Shown here: one piece after another, positions 14,110-22,473 of the stretch
How positions within the stretch are numbered: position 1 is the stretch's first letter
How the letters are laid out: each line of letters starts with the position of its first letter
Notes under the pieces: model-generated
Databases searched by the model: none
Seen by the model: the letters and a program-made list of their open reading frames with translations, nothing else
What the model was told of the DNA's origin: nothing
IMG/VR virus record: IMGVR_UViG_3300012928_000001
Coordinates: 1 to 64,000 of that record
DNA: 64,000 nucleotides
Reading direction: 5' to 3' (one strand)
From: a virus
Made by a program: the position numbers and the translations under genes

Positions 14110-14480
14110 TGAGCCTCGCCGACGCCAAAGTGGGGGACCAGCTTGTCTGGGTTGCTGGGTTCCGCCGCCATCGCACAATCGTCACGGTCACTCGCGTCAC
14201 GGCCACACAGATCATCGTCGGGACGCGCAACAGGGTAGACCGGATCCGCAAGCGCAACGGTAGCGTCATTGGCCGGAAAGGCTATCACTGCCCTACTGTC
14301 CGTGTGCCCCGCGAGGGAGAGCTCGACGAGATTCGAGCGGAGGAACGCAGGTCCGAAGGGCTGCGGCGAATCGTCGACTTCTTCGCCTACGCGGACGAGC
14401 GCCAACATATTTCGATCGAAGATCTCGACAAGATCTGGGAGATCATCAGTGGCTATCAAAAGCCCGATCCTGACAGTTGA
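14109..14480 (+). CDS. Small-barrel phage protein
   Basis: 123 residues. The first ~60 read as a small beta barrel (KVGDQLVWVAGFRRHRTIVTVTRV, TQIIVGTRNRV), a pattern common in uncharacterised phage proteins. A helical C-terminal part follows (IRAEERRSEGLRRIVDFF). Starts on the last base of the previous stop. Confidence 0.76.
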   Translation: MSLADAKVGDQLVWVAGFRRHRTIVTVTRVTATQIIVGTRNRVDRIRKRNGSVIGRKGYHCPTVRVPREGELDEIRAEERRSEGLRRIVDFFAYADERQHISIEDLDKIWEIISGYQKPDPDS

Positions 14481-14757
14481 TCGAGTGGTCGCGGACATCT
14501 TCGTCCAAGATTACGGCGACCGCGAACGCATCATCAACTGGCTTCGAGGATTCTACACAAGCGAAAAAGGCTCGCTACTGACAACGCGGGAACGTGTGTC
14601 TGTCGGGATTGAGTATCTGATTGCTAATGGGTGCATCGAGACCGGTGATCTAGTGTACCTCAACGATCACGACGCATACCGAAACTGGTCCATCACTGAG
14701 TTCGGTCAGCTAGTCTATGAGTGCGTCGAGACCATCGAAAGCATACGGAAAACATGA
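14449..14757 (+). CDS. Winged-helix-like paralogue
   Basis: 102 residues from GTG 14449, with GGGAG seven bases upstream. It ends NWSITEFGQLVYECVETIESIRKT, the family signature of wing strand plus closing helix. Overlaps the gene before by 32 bases and the gene after by 4. Likely DNA-binding by fold; target unknown. Confidence 0.75.
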   Translation: MAIKSPILTVDRVVADIFVQDYGDRERIINWLRGFYTSEKGSLLTTRERVSVGIEYLIANGCIETGDLVYLNDHDAYRNWSITEFGQLVYECVETIESIRKT

Positions 14758-15134
14758 GCGCGCCTGATCCCGATCTCGTCGACCTGTCCGCGGCGATCGT
14801 CCTCGATGTCCGAAACCCAACCTGGGAAATCGGCTATCGGGCATGGTGGCTAATGCAGCTCGCCAATCACGACGGGGGCGTGCCCGAGGACCTGGCCGGC
14901 TATCTCGATATGCTCAAACGCAAGCGCACCCAAGATTGGGGCGACTTGCAAAGGATGTCGGAGTGGCGGCCCTATGAGTTCAAGCGCTCCCAAGCCTGCC
15001 ACGCGATGCGTCAACTACAGCTCGCCGACGCGGCTCGATGGGAGCGCAACACGTGGCTCGCAACTCCACTCACTGAGCCGGTGCTAGATCGGTGCATGCT
15101 GATCCTGTCGATCAAGAAAGCCACGCACACATGA
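14754..15134 (+). CDS. Winged-helix-like protein
   Basis: 126 residues. Helix-rich first 90 residues (WEIGYRAWWLMQLANHDGGVPEDLAGYLDML), then AARWERNTWLATPLTEPVLDRCMLILSIKKA, a divergent version of the family wing and last helix. Overlaps both neighbours by 4 bases. Confidence 0.72.
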   Translation: MSAPDPDLVDLSAAIVLDVRNPTWEIGYRAWWLMQLANHDGGVPEDLAGYLDMLKRKRTQDWGDLQRMSEWRPYEFKRSQACHAMRQLQLADAARWERNTWLATPLTEPVLDRCMLILSIKKATHT

Positions 15135-15721
15135 TTACCCCAACACACGAGATGGTCCTCATTAGTGAGGCCGTTCATCGCCTCACAGAGAAGACACCGG
15201 ACGCGCCTATCCTGCTTTTCTGGACCGTGCTCATTGGCGAGTTTCGGGTGATCTCGAATGTCTCCCACTGGACCACCATCACGCACGAAGCGTTGCGGCC
15301 GGTGATTGGCTACACCGACTTTTTCGGGGAGCGTCTAACGGCCTACCAAGTCCGCGCAATGGATCACATCACGCGGATCAACTTCCTCGGCTCACTCGAC
15401 GCGATGCGGGTCATCGAGCGAATCCCCCACCGACGCAGCGGCGACCCCCTCGACTCCCCGCCCCAGGAGGCATGGACCATCACGCGAATCGGGGAGCGGG
15501 TCATCGAGGCAATCGAGACAATCCAGGCCATCCGCAACGATGCCAAGGTCACGGCCAAAGCCGGCACCCCGGAGTGGGCTGTCCAAGCCGCCCGCGTAGC
15601 CCAGCAACGCCAACGCGACTACTCCGTGGCCTATGCCACCCGGGAAGAGCTGGCCCAAGCTAGCGCGGATGCCCTCGGCCAACTATTCAAAAAGTACTAC
15701 CACACAGCGATCAAACTCTAA
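15131..15721 (+). CDS. Winged-helix-like paralogue with C-terminal helical extension
   Basis: 196 residues. The family signature AWTITRIGERVIEAIETIQAIRND is at about residues 116-139. Unlike its paralogues it continues ~55 residues as a Gln/Arg/Ala-rich helix (VQAARVAQQRQRDYSVAY and onward). Overlaps the next start by one base. Confidence 0.78.
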   Translation: MITPTHEMVLISEAVHRLTEKTPDAPILLFWTVLIGEFRVISNVSHWTTITHEALRPVIGYTDFFGERLTAYQVRAMDHITRINFLGSLDAMRVIERIPHRRSGDPLDSPPQEAWTITRIGERVIEAIETIQAIRNDAKVTAKAGTPEWAVQAARVAQQRQRDYSVAYATREELAQASADALGQLFKKYYHTAIKL

Positions 15722-16323
15722 TGCTGAATCACGATCAGATCATCGTTGTGCTGACTGCTAACGACATCTGGGCACGTCATTACGCGCACTGGATTCACAC
15801 AGTCGTTCGGTTCCGTGTTTGGTACGCGATCAAAAATCTCATCCCGGTGTACCACGATCGGAATGTCCGAGGACTCGACGCGGCGAGCTTCCGCCCCCGC
15901 CATTCGCTGCCTACACGCAATGAGCATACTCTCGCCGACGACGCTTTCAAGACTATCGCCGACCTGCGCAAAGCTGGCCTGATCAAGATCGTACACATTG
16001 ATGATGAGCCCTTCTATGCAGTGACCGACCTGTGTAAGCAGGTCGCCGCCACGCTAAAGACCATCGACGCAATCAAGCGCGACACCCGTCGCGCCGAAGC
16101 TGACAAGCTCTGCGAGAGCATCACCATCGAAGTGGACGGCGAGGCCATCGCGTATCAGCTCTCGGACCTACAGCGACAACTACAGTTGCCGGAGAATCAG
16201 AGCGCCAATATGCAGACCATCCTGAATCAGACCATCCTGAATCAGACCGCACACCTGAAAGCACTAGAGCCCCGCTCAGCTCGACTCGAACAGTTCATTG
16301 CCGACTTGGAGAAACCCGAATGA
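15721..16323 (+). CDS. Winged-helix-like paralogue with coiled-coil extension
   Basis: 200 residues. PFYAVTDLCKQVAATLKTIDAIKRD near residues 98-122 is the family signature. A C-terminal coiled-coil-like stretch follows, carrying a duplicated TILNQ pentad. Confidence 0.78.
   Translation: MLNHDQIIVVLTANDIWARHYAHWIHTVVRFRVWYAIKNLIPVYHDRNVRGLDAASFRPRHSLPTRNEHTLADDAFKTIADLRKAGLIKIVHIDDEPFYAVTDLCKQVAATLKTIDAIKRDTRRAEADKLCESITIEVDGEAIAYQLSDLQRQLQLPENQSANMQTILNQTILNQTAHLKALEPRSARLEQFIADLEKPE
16216..16245 (+). repeat. 15-bp tandem repeat, 2 copies
   Basis: ACCATCCTGAATCAG twice head to tail, in frame. Confidence 0.95.
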
Positions 16324-16673
16324 TCGTAATCAAGATCGAACTCTGGCCCGCCAGCTCTCCCAACCCCGAAGCCAACGCCCACGAGATCGGGCGGATGCAC
16401 ATCTCGAACGATGGGACGTGCACCGACCCCTCCCGCGGCTCCTACGATGTCCGTGTGATGCGTCGAGGGAAGCGCACCCAAGTCCAGCGCACCGCCCACG
16501 TGAGGCACTTCCCGAGGCGCAGCTACAACGTGTGGCGTCTGGTCCTGCGGGCCCTCGCCCTCGCGTTCCCCGAGGACTCGACCGGCCGCGGCCTCGACCC
16601 CTTGCCCAACCTGAACGCCGACCCCGGCGGAGAGCTCCCCACCCCCGCCGAGTGCGAGCCATTCGAGGAGTAG
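16320..16673 (+). CDS. Conserved phage hypothetical (MIVIKIELWP family)
   Basis: 117 residues. The pattern IELWP, EIGRMHISNDGT, GSYDVRVMRRGK, HFPRRSYNVWRLVLRAL belongs to a hypothetical protein I recall as widespread in tailed-phage genomes. It is a small beta sheet followed by a helix; function unknown. The start overlaps the previous stop (ATGA). Confidence 0.82.
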   Translation: MIVIKIELWPASSPNPEANAHEIGRMHISNDGTCTDPSRGSYDVRVMRRGKRTQVQRTAHVRHFPRRSYNVWRLVLRALALAFPEDSTGRGLDPLPNLNADPGGELPTPAECEPFEE

Positions 16674-16678
16674 AGACG

Positions 16679-16951
16679 ATGACCATCGAGCCCGACGATC
16701 CAACACTCACCCACGATCTACCCCTCCCCGTAGGAACGCACTACGAAAACCCGCCGATCTGTCCGTGGTGTGAGCAGATCGCAGACGATATCCCGTGGGA
16801 TTGGAACCTCAGTGATGGCGAATCTGCTGAGGCCGAGTGCGCACACTGTGAGAAGCCAATCACCATCACGTGCAACATCTCGGTCACCTACTCGACCACT
16901 GCCCGGCGTGACCCTCCCGACCCCACGCCAGAAGAGGACCCCGACCGATGA
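16679..16951 (+). CDS. Small zinc-ribbon protein
   Basis: 90 residues with two knuckles, CPWC and CAHC, separated by ~30 residues, forming one likely zinc ribbon. Acidic and Pro-rich ends. GAGGAG precedes the ATG. Overlaps the next gene by 4 bases. Confidence 0.8.
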   Translation: MTIEPDDPTLTHDLPLPVGTHYENPPICPWCEQIADDIPWDWNLSDGESAEAECAHCEKPITITCNISVTYSTTARRDPPDPTPEEDPDR

Positions 16952-17466
16952 GCCCAATCAAGTCCCCCCGCAACCCTCAGTGTGACTCATGCATCCACTA
17001 CACGGAAGGGCCTCCCGTCGACTGTGCAGCTGTCCGCGCTGATCATCCCTACCGCAACATCGCAGTTGTCCACAAACTGTGGTCCGCCGATAACCCTATC
17101 TGCCCCGACCACGATCCTGGCCCCATCATGATCAAGTCCAACACTCCCGCGCTCCCCAACTGCGAGAGCTGCTCCCACTTCGTCGACTGCTACTCAGCCG
17201 AAGCCGACGGATGGTGCTCCGACCACAAGCCCCACCCAGACCTCGACGTCAAAATCGAGCGACTCCGCCGGACCCTACACGGCTCCCCTCCCGAGCCCAC
17301 CGAGCCCAACACCTTCACCCTCCCGCTCCCCCGAGCTCGCTGGGCTTGGGACCCCCGAGGGCTCGCCGTCCTGGGAGTCTCGTGGGAGTCTCACTACATG
17401 CGCGGCATCGACTTGACCCTACACATCATCGGGTTCGAGCTCACGCTACACATCGGCCCACGATGA
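16948..17466 (+). CDS. Cys-rich protein with two similar C-x2-C units
   Basis: 172 residues. Two related halves: QCDSCIHYTEGPPVDC with a later ICPDH, and NCESCSHFVDCYS with a later WCSDHKPHPD. Each could bind a metal through Cys and His. The C-terminal ~60 residues form a separate beta-rich part with a repeated LTLHI motif. Not recognised. Confidence 0.78.
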   Translation: MSPIKSPRNPQCDSCIHYTEGPPVDCAAVRADHPYRNIAVVHKLWSADNPICPDHDPGPIMIKSNTPALPNCESCSHFVDCYSAEADGWCSDHKPHPDLDVKIERLRRTLHGSPPEPTEPNTFTLPLPRARWAWDPRGLAVLGVSWESHYMRGIDLTLHIIGFELTLHIGPR

Positions 17467-17798
17467 TCATCACCGCCGCGGAGTATGTGCGAGTCGCGTA
17501 TCTCGCCCACAAAGAAGAGATCGAGCAAGCCCTCAATATCGTCGAGCACACGCTAATCGAGAAAGGCCGCATCGTATCGCAAACTCGCGTCAAAATCTCA
17601 TGTACTCCCGAAGCGCGAAGGCTAGTCGTCGCTATCCTGGAGTACCGCGGGTACAGGGTAGAAGTCGACGGAGCGTCTATGTACGTCAATCCAGACCCAT
17701 CCATCACCGCGGAGACCCTCGCGGCCATCATCGACGAGACCCCCGGCCCGAGCCCACTCCCCCCACGAGACGCAGATGCAGCCCCACGAACTAGCTAG
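17463..17798 (+). CDS. Unknown protein
   Basis: 111 residues. MIITAAEYVRVAYLAHKEEIEQALNIVEH helix, VKISCTPEARRLVVAILEYRGYRVEV alpha-beta unit, then a Pro-rich tail. Not recognised. ATGA overlap with the previous gene. Confidence 0.75.
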   Translation: MIITAAEYVRVAYLAHKEEIEQALNIVEHTLIEKGRIVSQTRVKISCTPEARRLVVAILEYRGYRVEVDGASMYVNPDPSITAETLAAIIDETPGPSPLPPRDADAAPRTS

Positions 17799-18156
17799 CC
17801 GAGTGATGGATGTCGAAGCGTACAAAAACACAGAGTACATCGACACACTACATGTTCGGGTAGAAACACCAAACAATCGGACCGTCGAGGATTGCTTGTT
17901 TGATCTACCCGTCGACGCGCATTTTGAAGATTTCTACAACGATCGTCACTACTGGCGAACTCTCAGTTTCACCGGCCGCACTGCTGACGAAGCGCTACGC
18001 CGGGCGAATGCTTGGATACGTCGACGGGACCGACTCAGGGCAGGGACCTACGGGGGGCAAGGGTGGACCGAGAGGCCCAACACAACGGAGCGCGACCCCG
18101 AGTTTTTGCGCCGGCTCGGTGATGGTGCGGAGTATGACGACGGGGACGAAACTTGA
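17776..18156 (+). CDS. Unknown protein
   Basis: 126 residues from ATG 17776 (23-base overlap). ATG 17806, eight bases after the previous stop, would remove 10 residues and is equally plausible. Acidic C-terminus (LGDGAEYDDGDET), basic centre (RRANAWIRRRDRLR). Not recognised. Confidence 0.72.
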   Translation: MQPHELASRVMDVEAYKNTEYIDTLHVRVETPNNRTVEDCLFDLPVDAHFEDFYNDRHYWRTLSFTGRTADEALRRANAWIRRRDRLRAGTYGGQGWTERPNTTERDPEFLRRLGDGAEYDDGDET

Positions 18157-18192
18157 CCCGTCACCACTAGTCGGCACACACTCGTCAGGGTC

Positions 18193-19062
18193 ATGAGTGC
18201 CGATCCCAAGACGACGAGCGCCCCGCCTGTCCAAGCCGCACAACTCGGCCCGGTATCCGTGGGGCCGTCGCCCGACAAAGGGCTACTTTGCCAACCTGAC
18301 GATCATGCACAGTCCGATGTGTGCGAACGCGATGGGTGTGAAGTCGAAGAGACCGATTCGAACACACTCGCGGATGACTGGGATGGGGGTACCGACTGCC
18401 CCGCATGGGTGCTCGAAGGCGAAGCGAAGTACCTACGCGGCGAGCTCTCTTCGCAAGGCGCCGTCGCGCAGTTCGTCGACCGCCCGCGGACCACGGTCTC
18501 GTGGTGGGCTACCAAACGCGAGTGGACTACCCGCCGTGCGGCGATCAAGGAAGCGGCTGCCGAGCGCCTGCGCAAGAGCATGGACAGCGCGGCCACTCAG
18601 GATTTGGTCGACAGCTTCGAGGCCATCGACCACGACACGGTCAAGGCCGGTCGCTTCGCTGCCCGGGTCACGCTCACATTCGTGACGCAGGTCGCCCAAG
18701 ATCAAGCGAGGCACGTGCGCCAGAAAAAGCGCGGCGTGTACATCCCCCCGGCGTTCCCTTCGAGCTTCCTCGCCATCGCCGAGCGGGCCGACGCGCTGCG
18801 CCCTCAGACCTCCGAGGAGAGCGAGCAAAAGACCGCGCTCGACGAGATGGCCGAGGCCCTGAACCCTCGCCGTCGTGGTCGCACCGCGCTGGCCCTGCGC
18901 ATGCGCGAGGAGGAGGCCAAGCGAGCTCGCGCCGCCGGCATGATGCCGCCCACGGTGAAAGTCGAGCTCGCCACGGTCGCAAGCGAGGCGGAGATCGCCG
19001 AGGAGAGGCCCGACGACAAGGGGCCGGCTCCAGAGCTCGACAAAGATCGTGTGACTCACTAG
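18193..19062 (+). CDS. Terminase small subunit-like protein
   Basis: 289 residues. A disordered ~65-residue start leads into PAWVLEGEAKYLRGELSSQGAVAQF and RPRTTVSWWATKREW, a helix-turn-helix-like unit. A long helical region and a charged C-terminus follow. This order (HTH, helical oligomerisation region, charged tail) is that of phage terminase small subunits. The large terminase is 20 kb away, so the call is by shape only. The HTH unit is shared with the protein at 3.5 kb. Confidence 0.55.
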   Translation: MSADPKTTSAPPVQAAQLGPVSVGPSPDKGLLCQPDDHAQSDVCERDGCEVEETDSNTLADDWDGGTDCPAWVLEGEAKYLRGELSSQGAVAQFVDRPRTTVSWWATKREWTTRRAAIKEAAAERLRKSMDSAATQDLVDSFEAIDHDTVKAGRFAARVTLTFVTQVAQDQARHVRQKKRGVYIPPAFPSSFLAIAERADALRPQTSEESEQKTALDEMAEALNPRRRGRTALALRMREEEAKRARAAGMMPPTVKVELATVASEAEIAEERPDDKGPAPELDKDRVTH

Positions 19063-19088
19063 CCGACATGGGCTAGTTAAGTGGGCCA
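19050..19088 (+). promoter_or_regulatory. Degenerate class B promoter
   Basis: TGTGAC 19050-19055 lies inside the end of the terminase-like gene. 18-nt spacer, TAGTTA 19074-19079, then 9 bases to ATG 19089. Confidence 0.6.
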
Positions 19089-19661
19089 ATGTCTAGCACC
19101 GACAAAGACCCCACTCACCGCACCATCTCGATCAAGGTCGACAACTACACCGCCACGCTCGGCGCCCTCACCCTGCTATTCGCCCTGGGCATCGCGGCCA
19201 TCCTCTTCGGGTGCCCTCGGCCGGAGCAGCCCAAGCCGGAGCCCGACACGACCGAGGCGAGCGACAGCGACGGCGACGGGGCCGACGAGGCCGCCACGGT
19301 CACGGAGAGCGGCGACACGGCGCCCGCCGAGCGCCCGGACCCCAGCATCCCCCAGGGGCAGCTGTGGGGCCCGTGCTTCCCTGACGCGAGCTGTGAGCAG
19401 CCGGCCGGGCTCACCCTGACCTGCGCCGCGACCATCGACGAAGACGGGGTGACGGGGGCCATCTGCGCGCCCATGCTCGACGAGAGCATCACGTGCGCCG
19501 ATCCCTTCCTGACCTTCGGCCAGCCCGAGACCATCGAGGTGATCGAGCAACGGGGCCATTGCATGATCAAGAGCCCGTGTCCCTGGGAGGGGATGATCAT
19601 CGGCACGGGCTCCGTGTGCGTCTGGCCCTGGGCTCTCGACCGAGCCCTCGCGTTGCTGTGA
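19089..19661 (+). CDS. Membrane-anchored Cys-rich extracytoplasmic protein
   Basis: 190 residues. Hydrophobic segment ~23-41 ends in LFGC, which could be a lipidation Cys or just a membrane anchor. Then a Pro/Glu/Asp/Thr-rich linker (~43-85) and a ~100-residue domain with eight Cys, suggesting disulfides outside the cytoplasm. Not recognised; the linker composition resembles Myxococcota surface lipoproteins. Confidence 0.8.
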   Translation: MSSTDKDPTHRTISIKVDNYTATLGALTLLFALGIAAILFGCPRPEQPKPEPDTTEASDSDGDGADEAATVTESGDTAPAERPDPSIPQGQLWGPCFPDASCEQPAGLTLTCAATIDEDGVTGAICAPMLDESITCADPFLTFGQPETIEVIEQRGHCMIKSPCPWEGMIIGTGSVCVWPWALDRALALL

Positions 19662-19691
19662 CTCGCTGACCTGCTCGGCCTACGGTAGGGC
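19657..19691 (+). promoter_or_regulatory. Class B leaderless promoter
   Basis: TGTGAC 19657-19662 (containing the upstream TGA stop), TACGGT 19681-19686, 5 bases to GTG 19692. Confidence 0.87.
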
Positions 19692-19979
19692 GTGACCCCG
19701 CGCCCTGAGACCGTCGCCCTTTTGGAGTTGCCCGCATCGGCCTTTGCGCTGTTGCGGGCTCTTGACATACACAGCCCTCAAACGGGCAGCGGCCTAATGG
19801 CGTGGACTCGGGACGCGACATTCATCATTCTTGCAGAGCTTCGAGAGTTAGGCCTCATTCGGAATGACGCTAAGCCCCCGCGCCGCCACGCGCTCTGGCA
19901 AATCACTGAATTGGGCCAGCAGGTCTTTGCCGAAGCGAAGCCCATCGTCGAGACCCTCCGCGCGGTCAAAGAGGCCTAG
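19692..19979 (+). CDS. Winged-helix-like paralogue
   Basis: 95 residues from GTG 19692, fixed by the promoter. ALLELPASAFALLRALDIHS helix, FIILAELRELGLI recognition-helix-like segment, ALWQITELGQQVFAEAKPIVETLRAVKEA wing and last helix. It is a compact example of the whole family: helix, helix, recognition helix, wing, helix. Confidence 0.8.
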   Translation: MTPRPETVALLELPASAFALLRALDIHSPQTGSGLMAWTRDATFIILAELRELGLIRNDAKPPRRHALWQITELGQQVFAEAKPIVETLRAVKEA

Positions 19980-19980
19980 C

Positions 19981-20016
19981 TGTGACTCGCATCGCCGAGC
20001 GGCCTACGGTAGGACC
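19981..20016 (+). promoter_or_regulatory. Class B leaderless promoter
   Basis: TGTGAC 19981-19986, TACGGT 20005-20010, 6 bases to ATG 20017. Confidence 0.87.
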
Positions 20017-20370
20017 ATGACCCCGATTCCCATCATGCTGATCCTCGACCGTTGCGGCGAGGGTACTCCTGATCTCTACTTTCTCACCGACCCGCCCGAT
20101 TGGCTCGTCGAGATTGACGGTGTGTACTTGGGCCAGTGGGTTGGCTCGGATGATCCGTCTCCCGAGCAGAAAGCCAATCACGAGCGACGGCAAGAGCTGT
20201 GTTTGCGGGTCTACACCGCAACCTGCGAGAACGCGAAGTACCTCGACGAAGACGCCGACCCGGAGCTGGCCCAGGCGTGGGTCAAACACAAGGTCGGGAC
20301 CGAGTTCACGCCCCCGCGCTCGACGGCTCGCTACTCGGTCCGCGTCGTGCGGACAGGCATCCTCCCCTAG
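20017..20370 (+). CDS. Unknown acidic protein
   Basis: 117 residues. MTPIPIMLILDRCGEGTPDLYFL, then a long acidic helical section (YLDEDADPELAQAWVKHKVG) and a final strand. Not recognised. Confidence 0.78.
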   Translation: MTPIPIMLILDRCGEGTPDLYFLTDPPDWLVEIDGVYLGQWVGSDDPSPEQKANHERRQELCLRVYTATCENAKYLDEDADPELAQAWVKHKVGTEFTPPRSTARYSVRVVRTGILP

Positions 20371-20379
20371 GGCGAGCTC

Positions 20380-20583
20380 ATGGCACACACGCCAGTATTC
20401 ACCGCCCGCGTTGTCGGGACCTTCCAGAGCAGCGAGGGCACGCTCGACAGCGCGGCGCGTCGACTCGCCACCGTCCAGTGGCGCAACGCCATGTGTGCGG
20501 CCGGTTATGTGTTTGTTGAGGAGACCGAGTTACAACTCTACGGCGGAGTCGAGGTCAAGATCGTCATGGAGCTTCCCACCTAG
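20380..20583 (+). CDS. Small unknown protein
   Basis: 67 residues with strand-helix-strand-strand pattern (VFTARVVGTF, AARRLATVQWRNAM, VFVEETELQLYGGVEVKIVMEL). Not recognised. Shares the transcript of the previous gene, 9 bases downstream. Confidence 0.75.
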   Translation: MAHTPVFTARVVGTFQSSEGTLDSAARRLATVQWRNAMCAAGYVFVEETELQLYGGVEVKIVMELPT

Positions 20584-20584
20584 C

Positions 20585-20619
20585 TGTGACTCGCATACCG
20601 GATTGGCCTACAGTAGGGC
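20585..20619 (+). promoter_or_regulatory. Class B leaderless promoter
   Basis: TGTGAC 20585-20590, TACAGT 20609-20614, 5 bases to ATG 20620. Confidence 0.88.
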
Positions 20620-20907
20620 ATGCAATCGGACAAGCCCATCGCGGCTATCTTCCTCGCGGCGCTGATCGTGTTCAGCGTCTCGGCCATCACCACTCTCGCA
20701 AGCTGCTCCGCGCCGGACAAGTCCCGTGAGACGCTCGAAGCGGCCGGCTACAAGGACATCGAGATCACGGGCTATCGCCCGCTCATGTGCAGCGAGGACG
20801 ACAGCCTCAGGACCGGCTTCACGGCCAAGGGCGCCAACGGGGCCCGGGTCTCCGGCGCCGTGTGCTGTCGGTACCTGTTCAAGGGCTGCACGATCCGCAC
20901 CGACTGA
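20620..20907 (+). CDS. Small phage lipoprotein
   Basis: 95 residues. Signal-like N-terminus ending LASC (Cys29), matching a lipobox. The mature part (ETLEAAGYKDIEITGYRPLMCSEDD, FTAKGANG, VCCRYLFKGCTIR) matches a short phage hypothetical family I recall with an AGYxDIxITGY...CSxDD pattern. Probably membrane-tethered and facing outward. Role unknown. Confidence 0.82.
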   Translation: MQSDKPIAAIFLAALIVFSVSAITTLASCSAPDKSRETLEAAGYKDIEITGYRPLMCSEDDSLRTGFTAKGANGARVSGAVCCRYLFKGCTIRTD

Positions 20908-20917
20908 GGAACACACC

Positions 20918-21517
20918 ATGTCCAACTACCACCCCACGACCGCCGCCGAGATCTTCCTACCCACCCTGCGCGACCCGACCATGGGCCTAGTGGCCACCAT
21001 GGTCGAGCTCGACCAGCTCATGCGTCGCCGCCCCGACATGCTGCGCACCGACGCCCCCCTGCCGGCGGTCCCCTTCGCCGACCTGCGCGTCGTCTGGGTC
21101 ACCCCCGACGACATCACCACGACCAAGGAGCGGACCCCCGGGGGCAAGACCACGCGGACCGTCTCCATCCCCATCGGCAAGAGCGACTCTCACCCCCGCG
21201 TCGTCGAGCTCCAGACCTTCTCAAACGAGATGACCCTCAACCCCATGACCGCGGTGCTGTGGAGCACGGCCGAGGAGATCATCAAGGCCGTGTCCGCCGA
21301 GCTGTATACCGTGCTCGTCGAGAGCGACCCGGAGCACGCCAACGACTGGCTCACCCAGTTCGAGGGCATCAACCTGCGGCACGAGCAGGGCAAGCCCGTG
21401 ACCACCCTCGTGCTGTGCCTCGACTCGCTCGACATCCTGTGGGGGACCAAGGGCAAGGAGGCAGGCCCCCCGCTCGCGGTCATGACCCGCACGGCGCTCA
21501 GCATCGGGCTGGCCTGA
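20918..21517 (+). CDS. Unknown protein
   Basis: 199 residues. Helical N-terminus, then a middle with TPGGKTTRTVSIPIGKSDSHPRVVEL. The PGGKTT run recalls a P-loop, but the surrounding pattern (no Walker B) does not support an ATPase. A mixed C-terminal half ends LAVMTRTALSIGLA. Followed by a terminator. Confidence 0.78.
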   Translation: MSNYHPTTAAEIFLPTLRDPTMGLVATMVELDQLMRRRPDMLRTDAPLPAVPFADLRVVWVTPDDITTTKERTPGGKTTRTVSIPIGKSDSHPRVVELQTFSNEMTLNPMTAVLWSTAEEIIKAVSAELYTVLVESDPEHANDWLTQFEGINLRHEQGKPVTTLVLCLDSLDILWGTKGKEAGPPLAVMTRTALSIGLA

Positions 21518-21574
21518 GTAGCTCATGCCCGAGCTACCCTGCCCCCGCGACGATCCGTTACCGCACCGACCCGG

Positions 21575-21604
21575 GCCCCCGGAGCACACCGCTCCGGGGG
21601 CTTT
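21575..21604 (+). terminator. Intrinsic terminator
   Basis: GCCCCCGGAGC/GCTCCGGGGGC around ACACC, then TTTG. The same stem sequence recurs at 22037. Confidence 0.88.
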
Positions 21605-21611
21605 GTTGATC

Positions 21612-21646
21612 TGTGACTGACATCCCAGATTGGCCTACAGTAGATT
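21612..21646 (+). promoter_or_regulatory. Class B leaderless promoter
   Basis: TGTGAC 21612-21617, TACAGT 21636-21641, 5 bases to ATG 21647. Confidence 0.88.
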
Positions 21647-22021
21647 ATGCAGATGCACAAATCAGTCCGCACCGCGTTGGTCCTCACCTTCGCCGCCGCG
21701 TGTACCACCACGGACGTCGACGGCGGCTACTCGGACAGCTCCGTCCCCGTCGACCCGTACGTGCAGCGCCTGCGCAATAGCAACGACTACCTCGGGTTCG
21801 CCGTGTTCGAGAACGGCGAGATCGTCGGCTTCGTCGACGGCGACGGCAACACCACCGAGGCCCTCGGGGGCGAGTGCTACGGCGAGCGTCTGTGCTGCGA
21901 CGTCGTCACCCTGGGGTGCTTTTGCGCCCCGGACAGCGAGCACAACGCGGTGTGCCCCTCGGGCTCCGTGGCGGCCCCCGAGACCACGGGGAGCCAGGTC
22001 GACGCGGGCGACGAAGACTAG
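21647..22021 (+). CDS. Cys-rich lipoprotein
   Basis: 124 residues. Signal MQMHKSVRTALVLTFAAAC with Cys19 as likely lipid site. The mature domain has six Cys clustered at ~80-105 (ECYGERLCCDVVTLGCFC), so probably disulfide-bonded, and an acidic tail. A single-gene unit between two near-identical terminators. Confidence 0.8.
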   Translation: MQMHKSVRTALVLTFAAACTTTDVDGGYSDSSVPVDPYVQRLRNSNDYLGFAVFENGEIVGFVDGDGNTTEALGGECYGERLCCDVVTLGCFCAPDSEHNAVCPSGSVAAPETTGSQVDAGDED

Positions 22022-22036
22022 TCCGCGCTCGAACAC

Positions 22037-22070
22037 AAAGCCCCCGGAGTGGTCATGCTCCGGGGGCTTT
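22037..22070 (+). terminator. Intrinsic terminator
   Basis: AAAGCCCCCGGAG/CTCCGGGGGCTTT around an 8-base loop. Confidence 0.88.
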
Positions 22071-22077
22071 GTTGATC

Positions 22078-22113
22078 TGTGACTCGCACTCCCGATTGGC
22101 CTACAGTAGATCG
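22078..22113 (+). promoter_or_regulatory. Class B leaderless promoter
   Basis: TGTGAC 22078-22083, TACAGT 22102-22107, 6 bases to ATG 22114. Heads an eight-gene overlapping run to about 24.46 kb. Confidence 0.88.
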
Positions 22114-22473
22114 ATGCACTCGCTTGCTGTCAGCACCGGACCCAACGACGTCCACCCCGAGCACGCTCGACAGATCATGCGCCACCGCAAGAGTCTGCCC
22201 CGCATGAGCTCCGCCGACATGCACACGGCCTGGGGACTCGTCGATGAGCTCGCCTGCACATACCGTGCGGTCGATACAGTCCACGCGATGCGCATCGCAA
22301 AGGTGCTCGTCGACTCGCGCAACATCGGCAAGGCGGGCTTGCGGACGATGCAAAAGCTTCGGCCAGCGATGCACGCGATCCGGTGGACGGGCAAAGCACA
22401 GCACCCGGCGCCGCCCGTCCACGGCAACCCGGGGATGATCCTCGCCCTCCGCCGCGCCGGGTGGCTCAAGTGA
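22114..22473 (+). CDS. Unknown helical protein
   Basis: 119 residues, all-helical, His/Arg-rich. HPEHARQIMRHRKSLPRMSS, then RIAKVLVDSRNIGKAGL. The C-terminus (HGNPGMILALRRAGWLK) resembles the recognition helix of winged-helix proteins, but the wing is absent. Not recognised. Confidence 0.76.
   Translation: MHSLAVSTGPNDVHPEHARQIMRHRKSLPRMSSADMHTAWGLVDELACTYRAVDTVHAMRIAKVLVDSRNIGKAGLRTMQKLRPAMHAIRWTGKAQHPAPPVHGNPGMILALRRAGWLK

Noticed and set aside
17985-18155. Possible third hammerhead ribozyme (CTGACGA near 17988, GAAAC near 18149)
   Set aside because: The core parts are 150 bases apart, no stem II or stem III pairs form, and both lie within coding sequence.
21121-21180. PGGKTT resembling a P-loop in the gene at 20.9 kb
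   Set aside because: No hydrophobic strand before it and no Walker B after it; composition suggests an exposed loop.
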